Shown here: positions 23,001-34,372 of the stretch, in pieces
How positions within the stretch are numbered: position 1 is the first letter of the stretch
Layout: every line of letters starts with the position of its first letter
Assembly (NCBI GenBank): GCA_949152475.1
Contig: OX424568.1
Coordinates: forward strand, 9,275,667-9,339,666
Origin: Terebella lapidaria
Taxonomy: Eukaryota > Annelida > Polychaeta > Terebellida > Terebellidae
DNA length: 64,000 bases
Reading direction: 5' to 3'
Made by a program: the position numbers and the translations under genes
Notes under the pieces: model-generated
Database searches by the model: none
Seen by the model: the letters and a program-made list of their open reading frames with translations, nothing else
Told to the model about the DNA's origin: nothing

Positions 23001-25695
23001 CAGATTTAACAGATAATAACAATGTGGATTTGGTCAGTGTGGCGATCTGGAAGCAATGAGTGGCAAATCGCGGCTACGAACCGGTAACAAACTGTTTTAT
23101 ACGTGCGCGGCCGGCAATACTTTAACCTGTTATCACACCATGGGATGAATGAAATGCATATGCAAATTGGTATAAATATGAAAGAAAGGAAATAATTAAA
23201 CACGGAAGCAACTTGGACAACCATATGTACAAAACATGCGTAATGCTACAAAGCATCCGGGGCCACACAAGGCTTAGTTAATAAAATGTTTATCAAAGAA
23301 TACAAATGTTTTGTGTAGAATATAACAAACAGCTAGATGTTCTATGCACACAATATATTTAACATATAGGTATTTTACTGAGGCAAATGAAGCTTTCATG
23401 GCTTCGGCGAGCACAACTCCGATCGGCGAGCACAACGCCGATTTAGGAGAAAAAAAAGAAAAAAAATTCGCATCACCGCATCACTTTTGAAAGACCATTG
23501 TAACCAGAAATATATAATTTTTGTTTTTGGCCTAATCGAGGAATATTGCAGTGAACATGATAGAATGCACATCCATCTGTTGTTACTGTTCAGTCTGATT
23601 CCCATAGGCCATCATTCCTGGAAAGCCACCAACACATAACTTTGTGCTCTCTGTCATCCAGAAGTTTGATCGCAGCATATTGAAATCTGATCGCAGGTGA
23701 ATGGAGGACAACTGTAACATAATTTGCCCTATTAGAATAGGGTAGAATCCGTTGTTATTTTGTTTATGTCATGCTGTTTATTTCTTTCATTGTTTCTTCA
23801 TAGCATCTGAACAAATAAGCCTTGTGAATGTTTGTTGCAACAATATTTTCAGGTTATGGAACGTGTGGCCCGATAATCTATTGGCATGGCGTTGAATCCG
23901 TCGTAATCCGGCATCTTCCTCGTCATCCACATGTGGTTTTTTTCTAGTTCATGCATGGAAGTCCCATTTCAAGCCAAACAATTTCTATTGAATTTTTCAT
24001 TGTGGAAAACAAGCAGTTGTAACACAACCATACCTCGGTAACTCTTTCGAACCCTTTTGAATTTTTCACTGCAATACATGCTTCAGACTGTCTGACATTC
24101 TTATTTGGTGGAAATGATTTACCCAATCTCTAGTTTCATATGCTTCTGTCTGTTGTTGACCCTATCCAAGTGCTCATATAAGTAGTAGTATATACTGAAA
24201 TGTAATTCCAGAGAATGATTCACTATCATATGTGTGTGTGGGATTTTTGTTGTATACGCGGGACAACTGGTGTCTATTTGTTAGTGATTTTGTGTATTGT
24301 ACCGCCAAATTCGTTTTCATCTAGGTACAATCATTTCATTCATTCACGTGGAGCACTGAACATGTCTTGTTTGTTCAATGTGGTTAGCCACAGGTGACCA
24401 GTCTATTCCTGTTGCTCAGTTTCATGACCTAACATCAAACACTTTCAGAATAGAAGCCACGCTGGCGTCATCAGGGGCAGACAGTGTGTAAATATAGTTG
24501 TTTCCACTGTCAACAGATGGCATATTTGCACACCCGCCAAACAACTTTTTAAAACAGTTTAGAAATCCGAAACAAATCCCACGAAATAGGTGTATGACAA
24601 GTACATGAGTACCTAATCACAAGCCGAAAGGCTACCGAGTTGAAGGTTGATGAATGGAAGGTATCATTCATTACCACGAATCGGGTTTCACCTTGCAAAA
24701 GTAAGATAAATACAGTGGGGTCCTTCTGTGACCACCCTGAAATTATCACCTTGTCTAAAACCTATCATTAAAATATAATTCATTTCATCTAAGTTACCTG
24801 TTATTTGTTCTTCCAGTCACCTCCATGTATGTAAGCACAAATAACACCAGGTACTTAGAAAGTCTGATTGTGCAACATGAGAATATTTGATTGATTTGAG
24901 GCAAAAAGCACTAAATTTGAATGTTTGCAAATTTACTTGGGAAAAATGGTGGAATGCGAATAGTAACAGGATTAGGGTGCAATGTGGTTGGTGATTGTGT
25001 GTTGGTCAACATAAGTTTCCTTGTAACCAGTTATCTTAATATGTTTAACAAATTTCATATTTGACATATGGTGGTGACATGTGGCTGGTGGTGCCATATG
25101 ACTGGCTATAAATATGTTATATTTCTGTATTTATTAAAATCGGCTCTTTCACTTCCTTCCACTTCTCAGAATATTTTTTGGGCCTATGAATATTTTGAGT
25201 TCTATCAACCGATAGACATGTCAGTTGCAAAATAGCGACAATAGAACAACACACATGGGTCTTGTAAGCTAGAATATCGAGGGATTTCCTCGGCTCACTC
25301 TATGGCCAGCATGCGGTCAGGCGTGATATTTGCATATTCATGAGTTTGGTGAATGTTGATGTCTTGTATACGATGGCCATTCGTTTTGCGTTGTTGCTGG
25401 TTAAAACAAAAATTCCGCGCATTTTCAGCCATGCCATAAAAAATCAATATTCCAAGAAATTGGTGTTGCACACCAATATTCTATGTATCTTTATGAAGTA
25501 TCGCGTTTTTACAAGGATCATGTTGGAACGTAGGCGCATCAAGCGTGTTCAATATTATAATGACCCTAACCATACTTACGTGGGAATCGATTTTTACCAG
25601 CAGCAATGCGGAACGGATGGCCACCGTGGTTGAACGTGTGACGTGTCAGGGACTCTCAATGACCTGATTCCAATGTAAACATAAACATAAACTTG
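23001..25695. other. Intergenic; a 5' fragment of the hairpin-ended family near 23851
   Basis: No gene recognised. At 23851 a decayed start of the hairpin-ended family appears (AGGTTATGGAACGTG, GATAATCTATTGGCATGGCG). Short open frames here lack splice context or domain similarity. Confidence 0.4.
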
Positions 25696-26299
25696 TGTAG
25701 AATATTTATGACTGTTATCGACCCGAACCCTCCCTTACACGTTCTCTCACTCCACATACACGTCACAGAATCAATAACAAATCCATACTCACAGATTACG
25801 TCACCCGTTACACATGCACTACAGCCGCCGCACCCTCCACGATCACGTGCACAAAACGTAGACCTACACTACACAGCCAATCAGCATACTCCCAGACATA
25901 AACAAATACGTGAACTTAGACATTACATCACATTCAACGAATCACACGGAACTTCCGCCCCACGACGCGGGAAACTCACTGACACCCCATGGAAAAATCC
26001 CCGCACATTCAGAGTTGAGTCTTGAGAGGTCTATGAGCACGGACGTGTTACTGGATTATCAAAGAAGGGTTGTAGTCGTCTGTGATGAATTGTTGGTATT
26101 GTCAACGTCATTAGCGGACAATAATTCGGACTATATCGGGAGTAGCGAATGTGGCCGCGATTGTGTCACCGGACTAATCATCACAATAAACTTGGATAAA
26201 TTGAATTCGGACTGGTTTGTGATATTCAAGCACAACACTCTCGAACACTATACGAAGATATAGGGTTGATCGGACCCTGAAGAACTCTGAATCGTCGCA
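25696..26299 (+). repeat. 5' LTR of the 14.4-kb element
   Basis: Starts TGTAGAATATTTATG and ends AATCGTCGCA. It aligns along its length with the right LTR, with scattered substitutions, and is shorter because the right copy has an extra GTTATCTGTGATAAA-containing duplication. Confidence 0.85.
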
Positions 26300-26300
26300 T

Positions 26301-26318
26301 TGGCGCCTATGACCAGGA
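26301..26318 (+). promoter_or_regulatory. Putative primer-binding site of the 14.4-kb element
   Basis: TGGCGCCTATGACCAGGA begins one base after the LTR. It resembles the site of the minus-strand element at 56898 (TGGTGCCGTGACCAGGAT), which would pair with a tRNA whose acceptor end reads TCACGGCACCA, a tRNA-His-like end. The copy here is mutated. Confidence 0.5.
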
Positions 26319-26570
26319 TTTCGAAGGCCAGTTGGCTTAGAAACTGTTTCAACGTCAATGCCGGTCCCGCTAAGCCAGCAGCCGTCACGGGATGAGTGGC
26401 ATGGTAACATAGTCACACGTACAACCGCCGAACGAACTTTACCATGTATCGGAACATTGTGATCGTACCGAGTCGTCATTGTTGAGAGAATATTACGAAC
26501 CGGACCTCTTCGCAGACGAAGAATACGTAAACGAACTGTTAGGTGAAGACCTGTCATCACACGTCACACG

Positions 26571-27429
26571 ATGAATGACATCCTGGACGCCCACGCCAGG
26601 TCGTATCGAACTACACCCGCCCGACCATCCCGGTCGCAACCGATGATCGAAAACGAGCGAACTCTGTGCCTACAAGTCAGAGACCGGATACTGACACTCT
26701 ACCACAACTGCTGAGTGTACAATCAGTGAACATTAAGACCTCTATGGTGACGCAACCACCCAGCAGCTCCCGAATCCATCGGTGGTTGGACTATTCGGAT
26801 AGTGTCCCTTGCGGAACAAGTGTTCGATGATGTCACTCCTGAATCCCAGCAAAGAACTGTGATTTCACAATTTATCAATGGCCAGCTGGACTATATTGCG
26901 GAAAGACTATATGTGCTAACATTCAGTTCATATAGCGAAGCACTCACGGCTGTTCTAAAAGCAGAAAGCCGATGACAACGGACGAATCGAGACTGACAAC
27001 ACGGCGCTCGCCGGACTGAAACTGTCACTCCCAGCTTTGCAGAGGATGAAGATACGGACAGAGGAATATCGTGTGCTATCAGAAAAATTGACGATTGGGA
27101 AACACCAACTCCCGAACAAATAGCCGCGTATTACGACCCAACCGACAGCGACACGACTGGACTTATACTCTGTGTTGCGAGCCACGGCTCAGGCCCGTGG
27201 AGATCGTCCCACACCGCCAGGTCAAACTGAGATCTGTTTCTTTTGTAAGAAACCCAGACATAGGTGGATGCGGTGTTTCCACCTACAAAACGGTATGAAA
27301 CCGTTCACACACAGGCAGGGTGCCTCAAGGAATACTGTTCGGACAAATAGGGCGATACCTAACGCCAAGCCACCTGTCGCACCACCACCCCAGGCTAGTC
27401 AAGCACCAGCGAACAAGCCGTCAAACTAG
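26571..27429 (+). pseudogene. gag remnant with zinc knuckle
   Basis: Starts at ATG 26571 (MNDILDAH) and is broken by stops. A capsid-like stretch lies at about 26808-26970 (VFDDVTPESQQRTVISQF, YSEALTAVLKAE). A CX2CX4HX4C knuckle, CFFCKKPRHRWMRC, is encoded at about 27236-27277; it lacks the usual glycine before the histidine. A proline-rich end follows. It would have packaged the element's RNA; it is no longer a continuous gene. Confidence 0.7.
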
Positions 27430-27776
27430 AGGAGGAAGGAACTGCGGAACAAGGACCTTCCGATAACCCGAGCAAAACTCTCAGCTCCACTCCAGCTGTT
27501 GTACCAGCGACCATAGTGACCACACCGGCCAGGACGGTGCCATCACCACCCGCGGCTAGACTTCCCGAAGTGCGCCTCGTCGTTTTCCACCAGAACTTGC
27601 TTCACGAAGGGGTGTTGGAACCTTTGCCTCAGTATTCACCGCTGAACAAGAGCCACGAAGGGATGTCACCACACACCGCCGATTGAATTGAAACAGATAG
27701 TATGTTCGAAATTGAATGGATATCGGACGAAGGGAGTTTTTAAGGCTTCCTGTGCGTACCCGGAACCAAGCTAGCA

Positions 27777-29929
27777 ATGCTGACACTCCCGTTGAGGTCT
27801 CCCCCGGACAACTCGGACGAACCAGTCGTCATCACCAACAGCCGGGCCGCCAACGAGTGTTGGAAACTGTCGGTACGCATGGGTAAACGAACTCCCAAAG
27901 CAGTACTAAACTCTACTCCATTGCCTACCCCTTGCACAGCGCACCCTGCGCCCTACGACTGCGACTATCCGTGACGTCAACAGAGACTCTAGCCCCATTG
28001 ACAGACTCTTGAACCTTGCTATCCAAGTCGGAACTAAGCAAATAACGGTGATATTTTGTGTTGCTGCAATTCATGATGGATTGATTTTGGGCATGAATTT
28101 CTTCCGTCAAACTTGCGTCGTTGTTAACTATGGTGAAGGAACAGTACAAGTTAATAAAGAGATACTGTTCACGCACAAAAACATTGAGGTGAACGTTGTG
28201 GGTATGGCTGTACGCCGGGCAGTCACTGTGCCACCACGCAGTGAAGTCGAACTGGTTCCGACCTGGTCTCGACCTCGAAGGTCAAAGTGCGGCGACAATC
28301 GCGTCTCATTCAGCCAATGGTGAACTTTCCCTAGGATACAGCGACTGTGATGGGGCGAACACTAACTACACTCAATAGAAACTGTGTGAAGGTGACAGTG
28401 GTGAACCCTGTGGATACGGGCGTGACTGTAACACGTTGGGACCCTGTCGCTATCGCAAGCCCCGTGGATAGCATTGTGGGTGCATTGCTGAAACCTGGAG
28501 AAGAACTGGATATTCCCCAGACGGACATCAATAACTACGATGATCTACCGCCAAATCTACGCGACATGGTAGATCAAACCAGGTTGGCACCGGAACAACA
28601 GCACCAATGCTCTAACCTAGTACACCGATATAGGGACACTTTCATGTGCCCAGACGGACAGCTCAGTCGAACTCAAGTCGTGCAGCACCTGATTGACACT
28701 GGAGCGACTGCACCAATTCCCCAACGACAACGCTGTGTCCCTCAGACTCAACAACACATCATTGATGAAGAGGTTGACAAATTGTTACGGCTCGGATGCA
28801 TTCAGACTCGCCGTGGAGCTCACAAGTGGTGCTCGTGCAGAAAAAGAACGGACAGGTACGATTCTGTGTTGACTACAGACTACCCAATGACGTCACCTGG
28901 AAAGATTCGTACCCCCTGCTGAATATCCAGGATACGCATGATGCGCTCTCTGGAGCTACATATTTTTTGGCCCTGGATCTTGCCTCTGGACACTGGTAGA
29001 CCCAGTTGATCGACCGAAGACCGCCTTTGCCACCAGGAAAGGCCTGTACCAGTTCAAGCTTATGCCGTTCAGACTTAGAAACACACCAGAAACCTTTGAG
29101 CGTCTCATGGAGATGATTATCTGTGGATATCTATGGACTAGATGTATGTGCTATCTGGACGATGTGCTATACGGACGCACTTTTTTAGTATACAGACGCA
29201 CTTTTGATCAGGCGCTTGCCAATCTGGAAGTGGTCCTAGATCGGATACGAACTGATGGGTTACGTCTACAGCCCAAAAAGTGTGAACTATTCCAATGAGA
29301 ATTCCCATATCTCGGATTTATTGTGAGTGGGCAAGGTATCAGAGTTGACCCAAACAAGGTCAAAGCCATCAGGGAATGGCAAACTTCATGTGAGACCACG
29401 CACATCTGAGCCTTCTTAGGGTTCACGAACTATCACCGGAGGTTCATAAAAGATTATGCCGAAATCGCAGAACCTCTTGTTGCACTTACCAGACGTGAAC
29501 GTCATTTCATTTGGGGGTCGCCCCAATGGAAAGCCTTTAAGAGGCTACAAGACACACTCATTAGGGCTGAGCCGCGGACGATTATTTCATCCTTGATACG
29601 GACAGCAGATACGCTATCAGAGGAGCGTTGTCACAGCGTGTTAACAGAAAGGAGATTCCAATCGGATTTGCAAGTAAAACTTTATCCCACACACAACGGA
29701 ATTACTGCACCATGTATCGTGAACTGTTGGCTGTAGTCGAAATGACTCAGCACTACAGACATTATTTATGGGGACAGAAATTCCTACTACGGAGGAACCA
29801 TAGCTCGTTGCGATGGTTGAAAAACTATAACGATGGGGACGGAATGCTAGCCCGTTGGTTAGCCAAATTACAGCAGTATGACTTCGATATTGAACACTGC
29901 CCCGGAAAGCTCCACCAAAAATGCTGATG
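27777..29929 (+). pseudogene. pol remnant: protease, reverse transcriptase, RNase H
   Basis: A protease-like region at about 27860-28170 ends in LILGMNFFRQ. Where the catalytic DSG or DTG is expected the text reads VLNST, so the active site looks lost, though the alignment is by eye. Reverse transcriptase follows in several frames: QVRFCVDYRLP (about 28850), YFLALDLASGHW then a stop at 28997, and CYLDDVL (about 29150), the YxDD catalytic motif. Another in-frame stop is near 29296. RNase H runs at about 29600-29926 (TMYRELLAVVEMT, NHSSLRWLKNY). Frameshifts and stops make it non-functional. Confidence 0.8.
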
Positions 29930-30309
29930 AGCTTTCACGGTGTCATAGCTGTAAACATTCGGATTGTCCTGGGTGCCTCATTGTGCCTCCCACGGACCCA
30001 GAAACGAGTTCAGGCGAACTCCCAGTTCGGCAGATAATTATTGTTCCAGTCGCACCCGAGAGAGAGCTCCTGGACAGTGATACGATAACATCACCAGTCT
30101 CGTCTCGAATGCTCTCCATATGCCAAGCAGCACGAGTGCGTACTTTGGATACGAAGATCAGTGGTCAACAATGTTTGACGGACTATTCCACTGCTGACAT
30201 TGTCGCCGCACAACAGGCCCACCATAGCGTTGGACTGGTACCTCAGTGGATAGCAGCCGGAAAGGAAACCGACCTCAAAAGAAGTCGCCTGTTATGGAGA
30301 GGAGGTTAA

Positions 30310-30792
30310 GACCCTATTCTTGCGATGGAGTCTACTGGCTCTGCAGGATGGAGTTTTGATACGAAATACCAAGCCAGACCCAGCCGGACGAACTGTAGTA
30401 CAAACTGTGCTACCCACTGCCTTATGAACAGTGTCCGGCATCAATTCTATTGGCCGCGCTTGTCACTGGATGCTGCACAGTGGTGTGCTCACTGCCCCCA
30501 ATGTGTGTCACGTAAAGGAAAGCCGACACCAGAGTGATCGCCACTGATGCAATTACCGACCGAAGCGCCCTTTGATCGGATTGCACTGGATATCTTAGAT
30601 ACCCACAAAATTACCGGACATGTAAATAGGTATATCCTCAAGATTTCGGACTAAGTATAAGGACGCATTCCCGCTCTGACATCATACGACTAAGAATGTC
30701 GCCGACATTCTAGTAAATCGGTGGATCGTGTACCACGGAGTACCGAAAGCCATCCACAGTGATCAAGGGACGGAATTTGAATCTTCACTTTT
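30310..30792 (+). pseudogene. Integrase remnant, N-terminal part
   Basis: The zinc-binding HHCC domain is visible at about 30400-30520 (HQFYWPRLSLDAAQWCAHCP, then QCVSRKG). The catalytic core start is seen near 30560 (PFDRIALDI) and HSDQGTEFESS near 30757, with the second core aspartate. The frame is then interrupted by a nested repeat at 30793. Confidence 0.75.
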
Positions 30793-33363
30793 CAGGCTAC
30801 CGGACCTATGGTCCGATAACCTATTGGCATGGCGTTGCGTCCACCATCCGTCGTCCGTCGTCGTCCACATTTTTAGGTTACCGGACTTATGGTCCGATAA
30901 CCTATTGGCATGGCGTTGCGTCCGTCGTCCGTCGTCCGTCGTCGTCCGTCGTCATCGTCCACATTTTTATCTTTTTTGTTTATGGGCGAATTTTTCTGAA
31001 ATTTTGCACAAAAATACTTAAAAATAATTCAAGAAGGAGGTATTTTTTAGTTTTTTGATTTTCGCATTGTTTTAAAAATGGCGGCCGTTTTCGACGAAAA
31101 ATGCCTGATTTTGGACTTTGGCGGCCATTTTCTCAAAATCTGTTCAGTAACTTTTTTTCTTTTTGATACATAACACTCTTCATATGTACTTCTATGATGT
31201 CTATAAAGTTCGTTGCGCTTGAATCGCTCGAAGTGGGCCCAAACTCGGCCCAAATGGGACTTTCCCATGTTAAATTCTCCTATGCCTCATAATGGGACAC
31301 ATTATGCCTAATATCTCACTTAATATTGAGATTAGAGACTAGGAATCAATTGTGGACATATAGGAAATGATATATCCTGAATATTCTCGTGACCTTGAAT
31401 TTGACCTCTGACCTCAGTTTCAAGGTCAGAGCACAAAATGGCTTATATCTTGCTTATTATTGACTCTACAGCTTAGGAATCAATTGTGGACATATAGGAA
31501 ATGATATATGCTGAATATTCTGATGACTATGAATTTGACCTTTGACCCCATTTTCAAGGTCATAGGACAAAATGGCTTATATCTCGCTTATTATTGACTC
31601 TACATCTTAGGAATCAATTGTGGACATATAGGAAATGATATATGCTGATTATTCTGATGACCTTAAATTTGACCTTTGACCCCATTTTCAAGGTCATAGG
31701 ACAAAATAGCTAATATCTCGCTTGTCATCGACTTTACGGCTTACGAATCAGTTCTGAACATATAGGAAATGATATATGCAAATTATTGTCGTGACCTTGA
31801 ATTTGACCTTTGACCTCATTTTCAAGGTCACAGGACAAAGTGGCTAATATCTCACTTATTATCGATTTTACAGCTTAGGAATCAATTGTGGACATATAGG
31901 AAATGATATATGCTGAATATTCTCGTGACCTTGAATTTGACCTCTGACCTCATTATCAAGGTCACCGGACAAAATGGCTCATATCTTGCTCCTCTATTGA
32001 CTGTATGTCTTGGGAATCAATTGTGACATATAGAAAATGATATACACTGAATATTTTGATGACCTTGAATTTGACCTTTGTCTTTATTTTCAAGGCCACA
32101 GCACAAAATTGCTAATATCTCTTTGATTATTGAATTTACAGCTTAGCAATCAATTGTGGACATGATATATAAGCTTAATATTATATGCTGAATATTCTCT
32201 TGACCTTGAATTGAACCAGTGGCCTGGCTAACATCTAAAATATTAAAACATTGTCCGGTAACCTATCTTTGGCCCTCGGCCTAATTTTTATCTTTTTTGT
32301 TTACGGGCGAATTTTTCTGAAATTTTGCACAAAAATACCTAAAAATAATTCAAGAAGGAGGTATTTTTTAGTTTTTTGATTTCCTAATATCTCACTTGAT
32401 ATTGAGATTAGAGACTAGGAATCAATTGTGAACATATAGGAAATGATATATGCTGAATATTCTCGTGACCTTGAATTTGACCTCTGACCTCAGTTCCAAG
32501 GTCAGAGCACAAAATGGCTTATATCTCGCTTATTATCGACTCTACAGCTTAGGAATCAATTGTGGACATATAGGAAATAATATATGCTGAATATTCTCGT
32601 GACCTTGAATTTGACCTCTGACCTCAGTTTCAAGGTCAGAGCACAAAATGGCTTATATCTCGCTTATTATCGACTCTACAGCTTAGGAATCAATTGTGGA
32701 CATATAGGAAATGATATATGCTGAATATTCTGATGACCTTGAATTTGACCTACGACCTCATTTTCAAGGTCACAGGACAAAATGGCTAATATCTCGCTTG
32801 TTATCGACTTTACAGCTTAGCAATCAATTATGAACATATAGGAAATGATATATGCAGATTATTGTCATGACCTTGAATTTGACCTTTGACCTCATTTTCA
32901 AGGTCACAGGACAAACAGGCTAATATCTCACTTATTATCGATTTTACAGCTTAGGAATCAATTGTGGACATATAGGAAATGATATATGCTGAATATTCTC
33001 GTGACCTTGAATTTGACCTCTGACCTCATTTTCAAGGTCCAAGGACAAACTGGCTCATATCTTGCTCCTCTATTGAATGTATGGCTTGGGAATCAATTGT
33101 GGACATGATATAGAAAATGATATACATTGAATATTTTGATGACCTTGAATTTGAGCTTTGCCCCTTCATTTTCAAGGCCACAACACAAATTGCTAATATC
33201 TCTCTGATATTTGAATTTACAGCTTAGCAATCAACTGTGGACATGATATATGCTTAATGTTATATATGCTGAATATTCTCTTGACTTGAATTCAACCAGT
33301 GACCTGGCTAACATCTAAAATATTAAACATTGTTCGGTAACCTATCTTTGGCCCTTGGCCTAA
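30793..33363 (+). mobile_element. Hairpin-ended HINE-like element nested in the integrase (outer copy)
   Basis: Begins AGGCTACCGGACC with the inverse arm GGTCCGATAACCT and ends TTCGGTAACCTATCTTTGG-type sequence followed by GGCCCTTGGCC and TAA. TTTT lies on both sides (30789-30792 and 33364-33367). Removing it rejoins the integrase coding region around FESSLF and KIRTTPYRPQ. Its own sequence is split by the inner copy at 30875-32284. Confidence 0.8.
30875..32284 (+). mobile_element. Hairpin-ended HINE-like element inserted in the outer copy (inner, intact ends)
   Basis: Starts AGGTTACCGGAC and ends GTCCGGTAACCT plus a GGCC-CTC-GGCC hairpin and TAA. TTTTT stands at 30870-30874 and again at 32285-32289. 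The outer copy resumes at TTTTTATCTTTTTTG exactly where the inner copy's own text shows CATTTTTATCTTTTTTG uninterrupted, so the 1,410-bp limits are certain to within the T-run. It carries six or more ~134-bp monomers. Confidence 0.85.
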
Positions 33364-34372
33364 TTTTCGTAATGTCGTACGCAGAAAATACGAACTACAC
33401 CTTACCGACCACAAAACGACGGTCAGGTCGAACGGTTCATTCGGACTTTGCTAAATATGCTAAGTGCATTTGTCAGTGATCGAGGAAATGACTGGGATCT
33501 GCACCTACCAAACGTTCTGATGGCGTACCGCACCTCAGTTCACTCATCAACTGGGTGCACTCTACATCTACTGGTGTACGGACATGAATGTAATTTACCA
33601 GTGGATCTGGTATTTCAAACACGACCCGGAACCGCTACCCCCATGCGGACTAAAGTATGTCGAAAACTTACGAACTGCCATCAGATCTGCACACGGGTTC
33701 GCACAAGACCACATGCAGAAAGCCGCCAAAAACTGGGATATGACGCTTACGCGAAATACCGGCCCCAAGTTCAACCCGGAGAGCTGGTACTATATTACTA
33801 CCTAACCCTCACGCAAGCAATAAATTCGCACAACCATGGACCGGACCTTGGAGAGTTCTGGAACGCGTCACTGACGTGGACTATCGAATAGCTCTCGTAT
33901 CGAACCCACGTAACACACGTGTTGTCCATCTTGACGTCATCAACCGTACGAAGGTGATCTACACCACCAAAACTATCACGATAACGTTGTATCACCACCT
34001 GAATCGCCAAGTGATGCGGACTCCAAAAACAAGTTGTCTGGTGACTCCCTGGAACATATCCAGGCGTTGTACCATCCTTGGGATGTTACCATACAGGATA
34101 AGTCATCTGAGACAGCTCGGACTACTGAGACGGATGCTACGTCATCACGGACCAATCGTCAACACGCACCACCACCCTCATTGGAAACCGGACGCCGCCA
34201 CAGAAAAAGGAAATCGCGTAAATCGAACTCAAGTGCTTCACAGCACATGCCAAAGAAACGCGGATCAAAACCAGTGATCAGTACGGACTTGTCAGCGAGT
34301 GAGGGTACGTCCCAGCCCGCTCTGTACAGCCGCCCTAAACGGACTATTCGCCGCTCAGCCCAGTTCAAATAA
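33364..34372 (+). pseudogene. Integrase remnant, C-terminal part and pol tail
   Basis: The core resumes with KIRTTPYRPQNDGQVERFIR, which contains the catalytic-core glutamate region, and continues LLNMLSAFVSD, LPNVLMAYRTSVHSSTG to about 33600. Beyond a frameshift the GPY/F-type module appears (QPWTGPWRVLERV, about 33830-33880), then VVHLDVINR. The tail is basic and ends RPKRTIRRSAQFK before the stop near 34370. Confidence 0.75.

Noticed and set aside
25340..25633. A 97-codon open frame before the 5' LTR
   Set aside because: Composition and context give no support, and no family is recognised.
16798..33363. Short frames with repeated phrases such as KMPKNISRGR
   Set aside because: They come from conserved DNA of the hairpin-ended repeat family and are broken in every copy.
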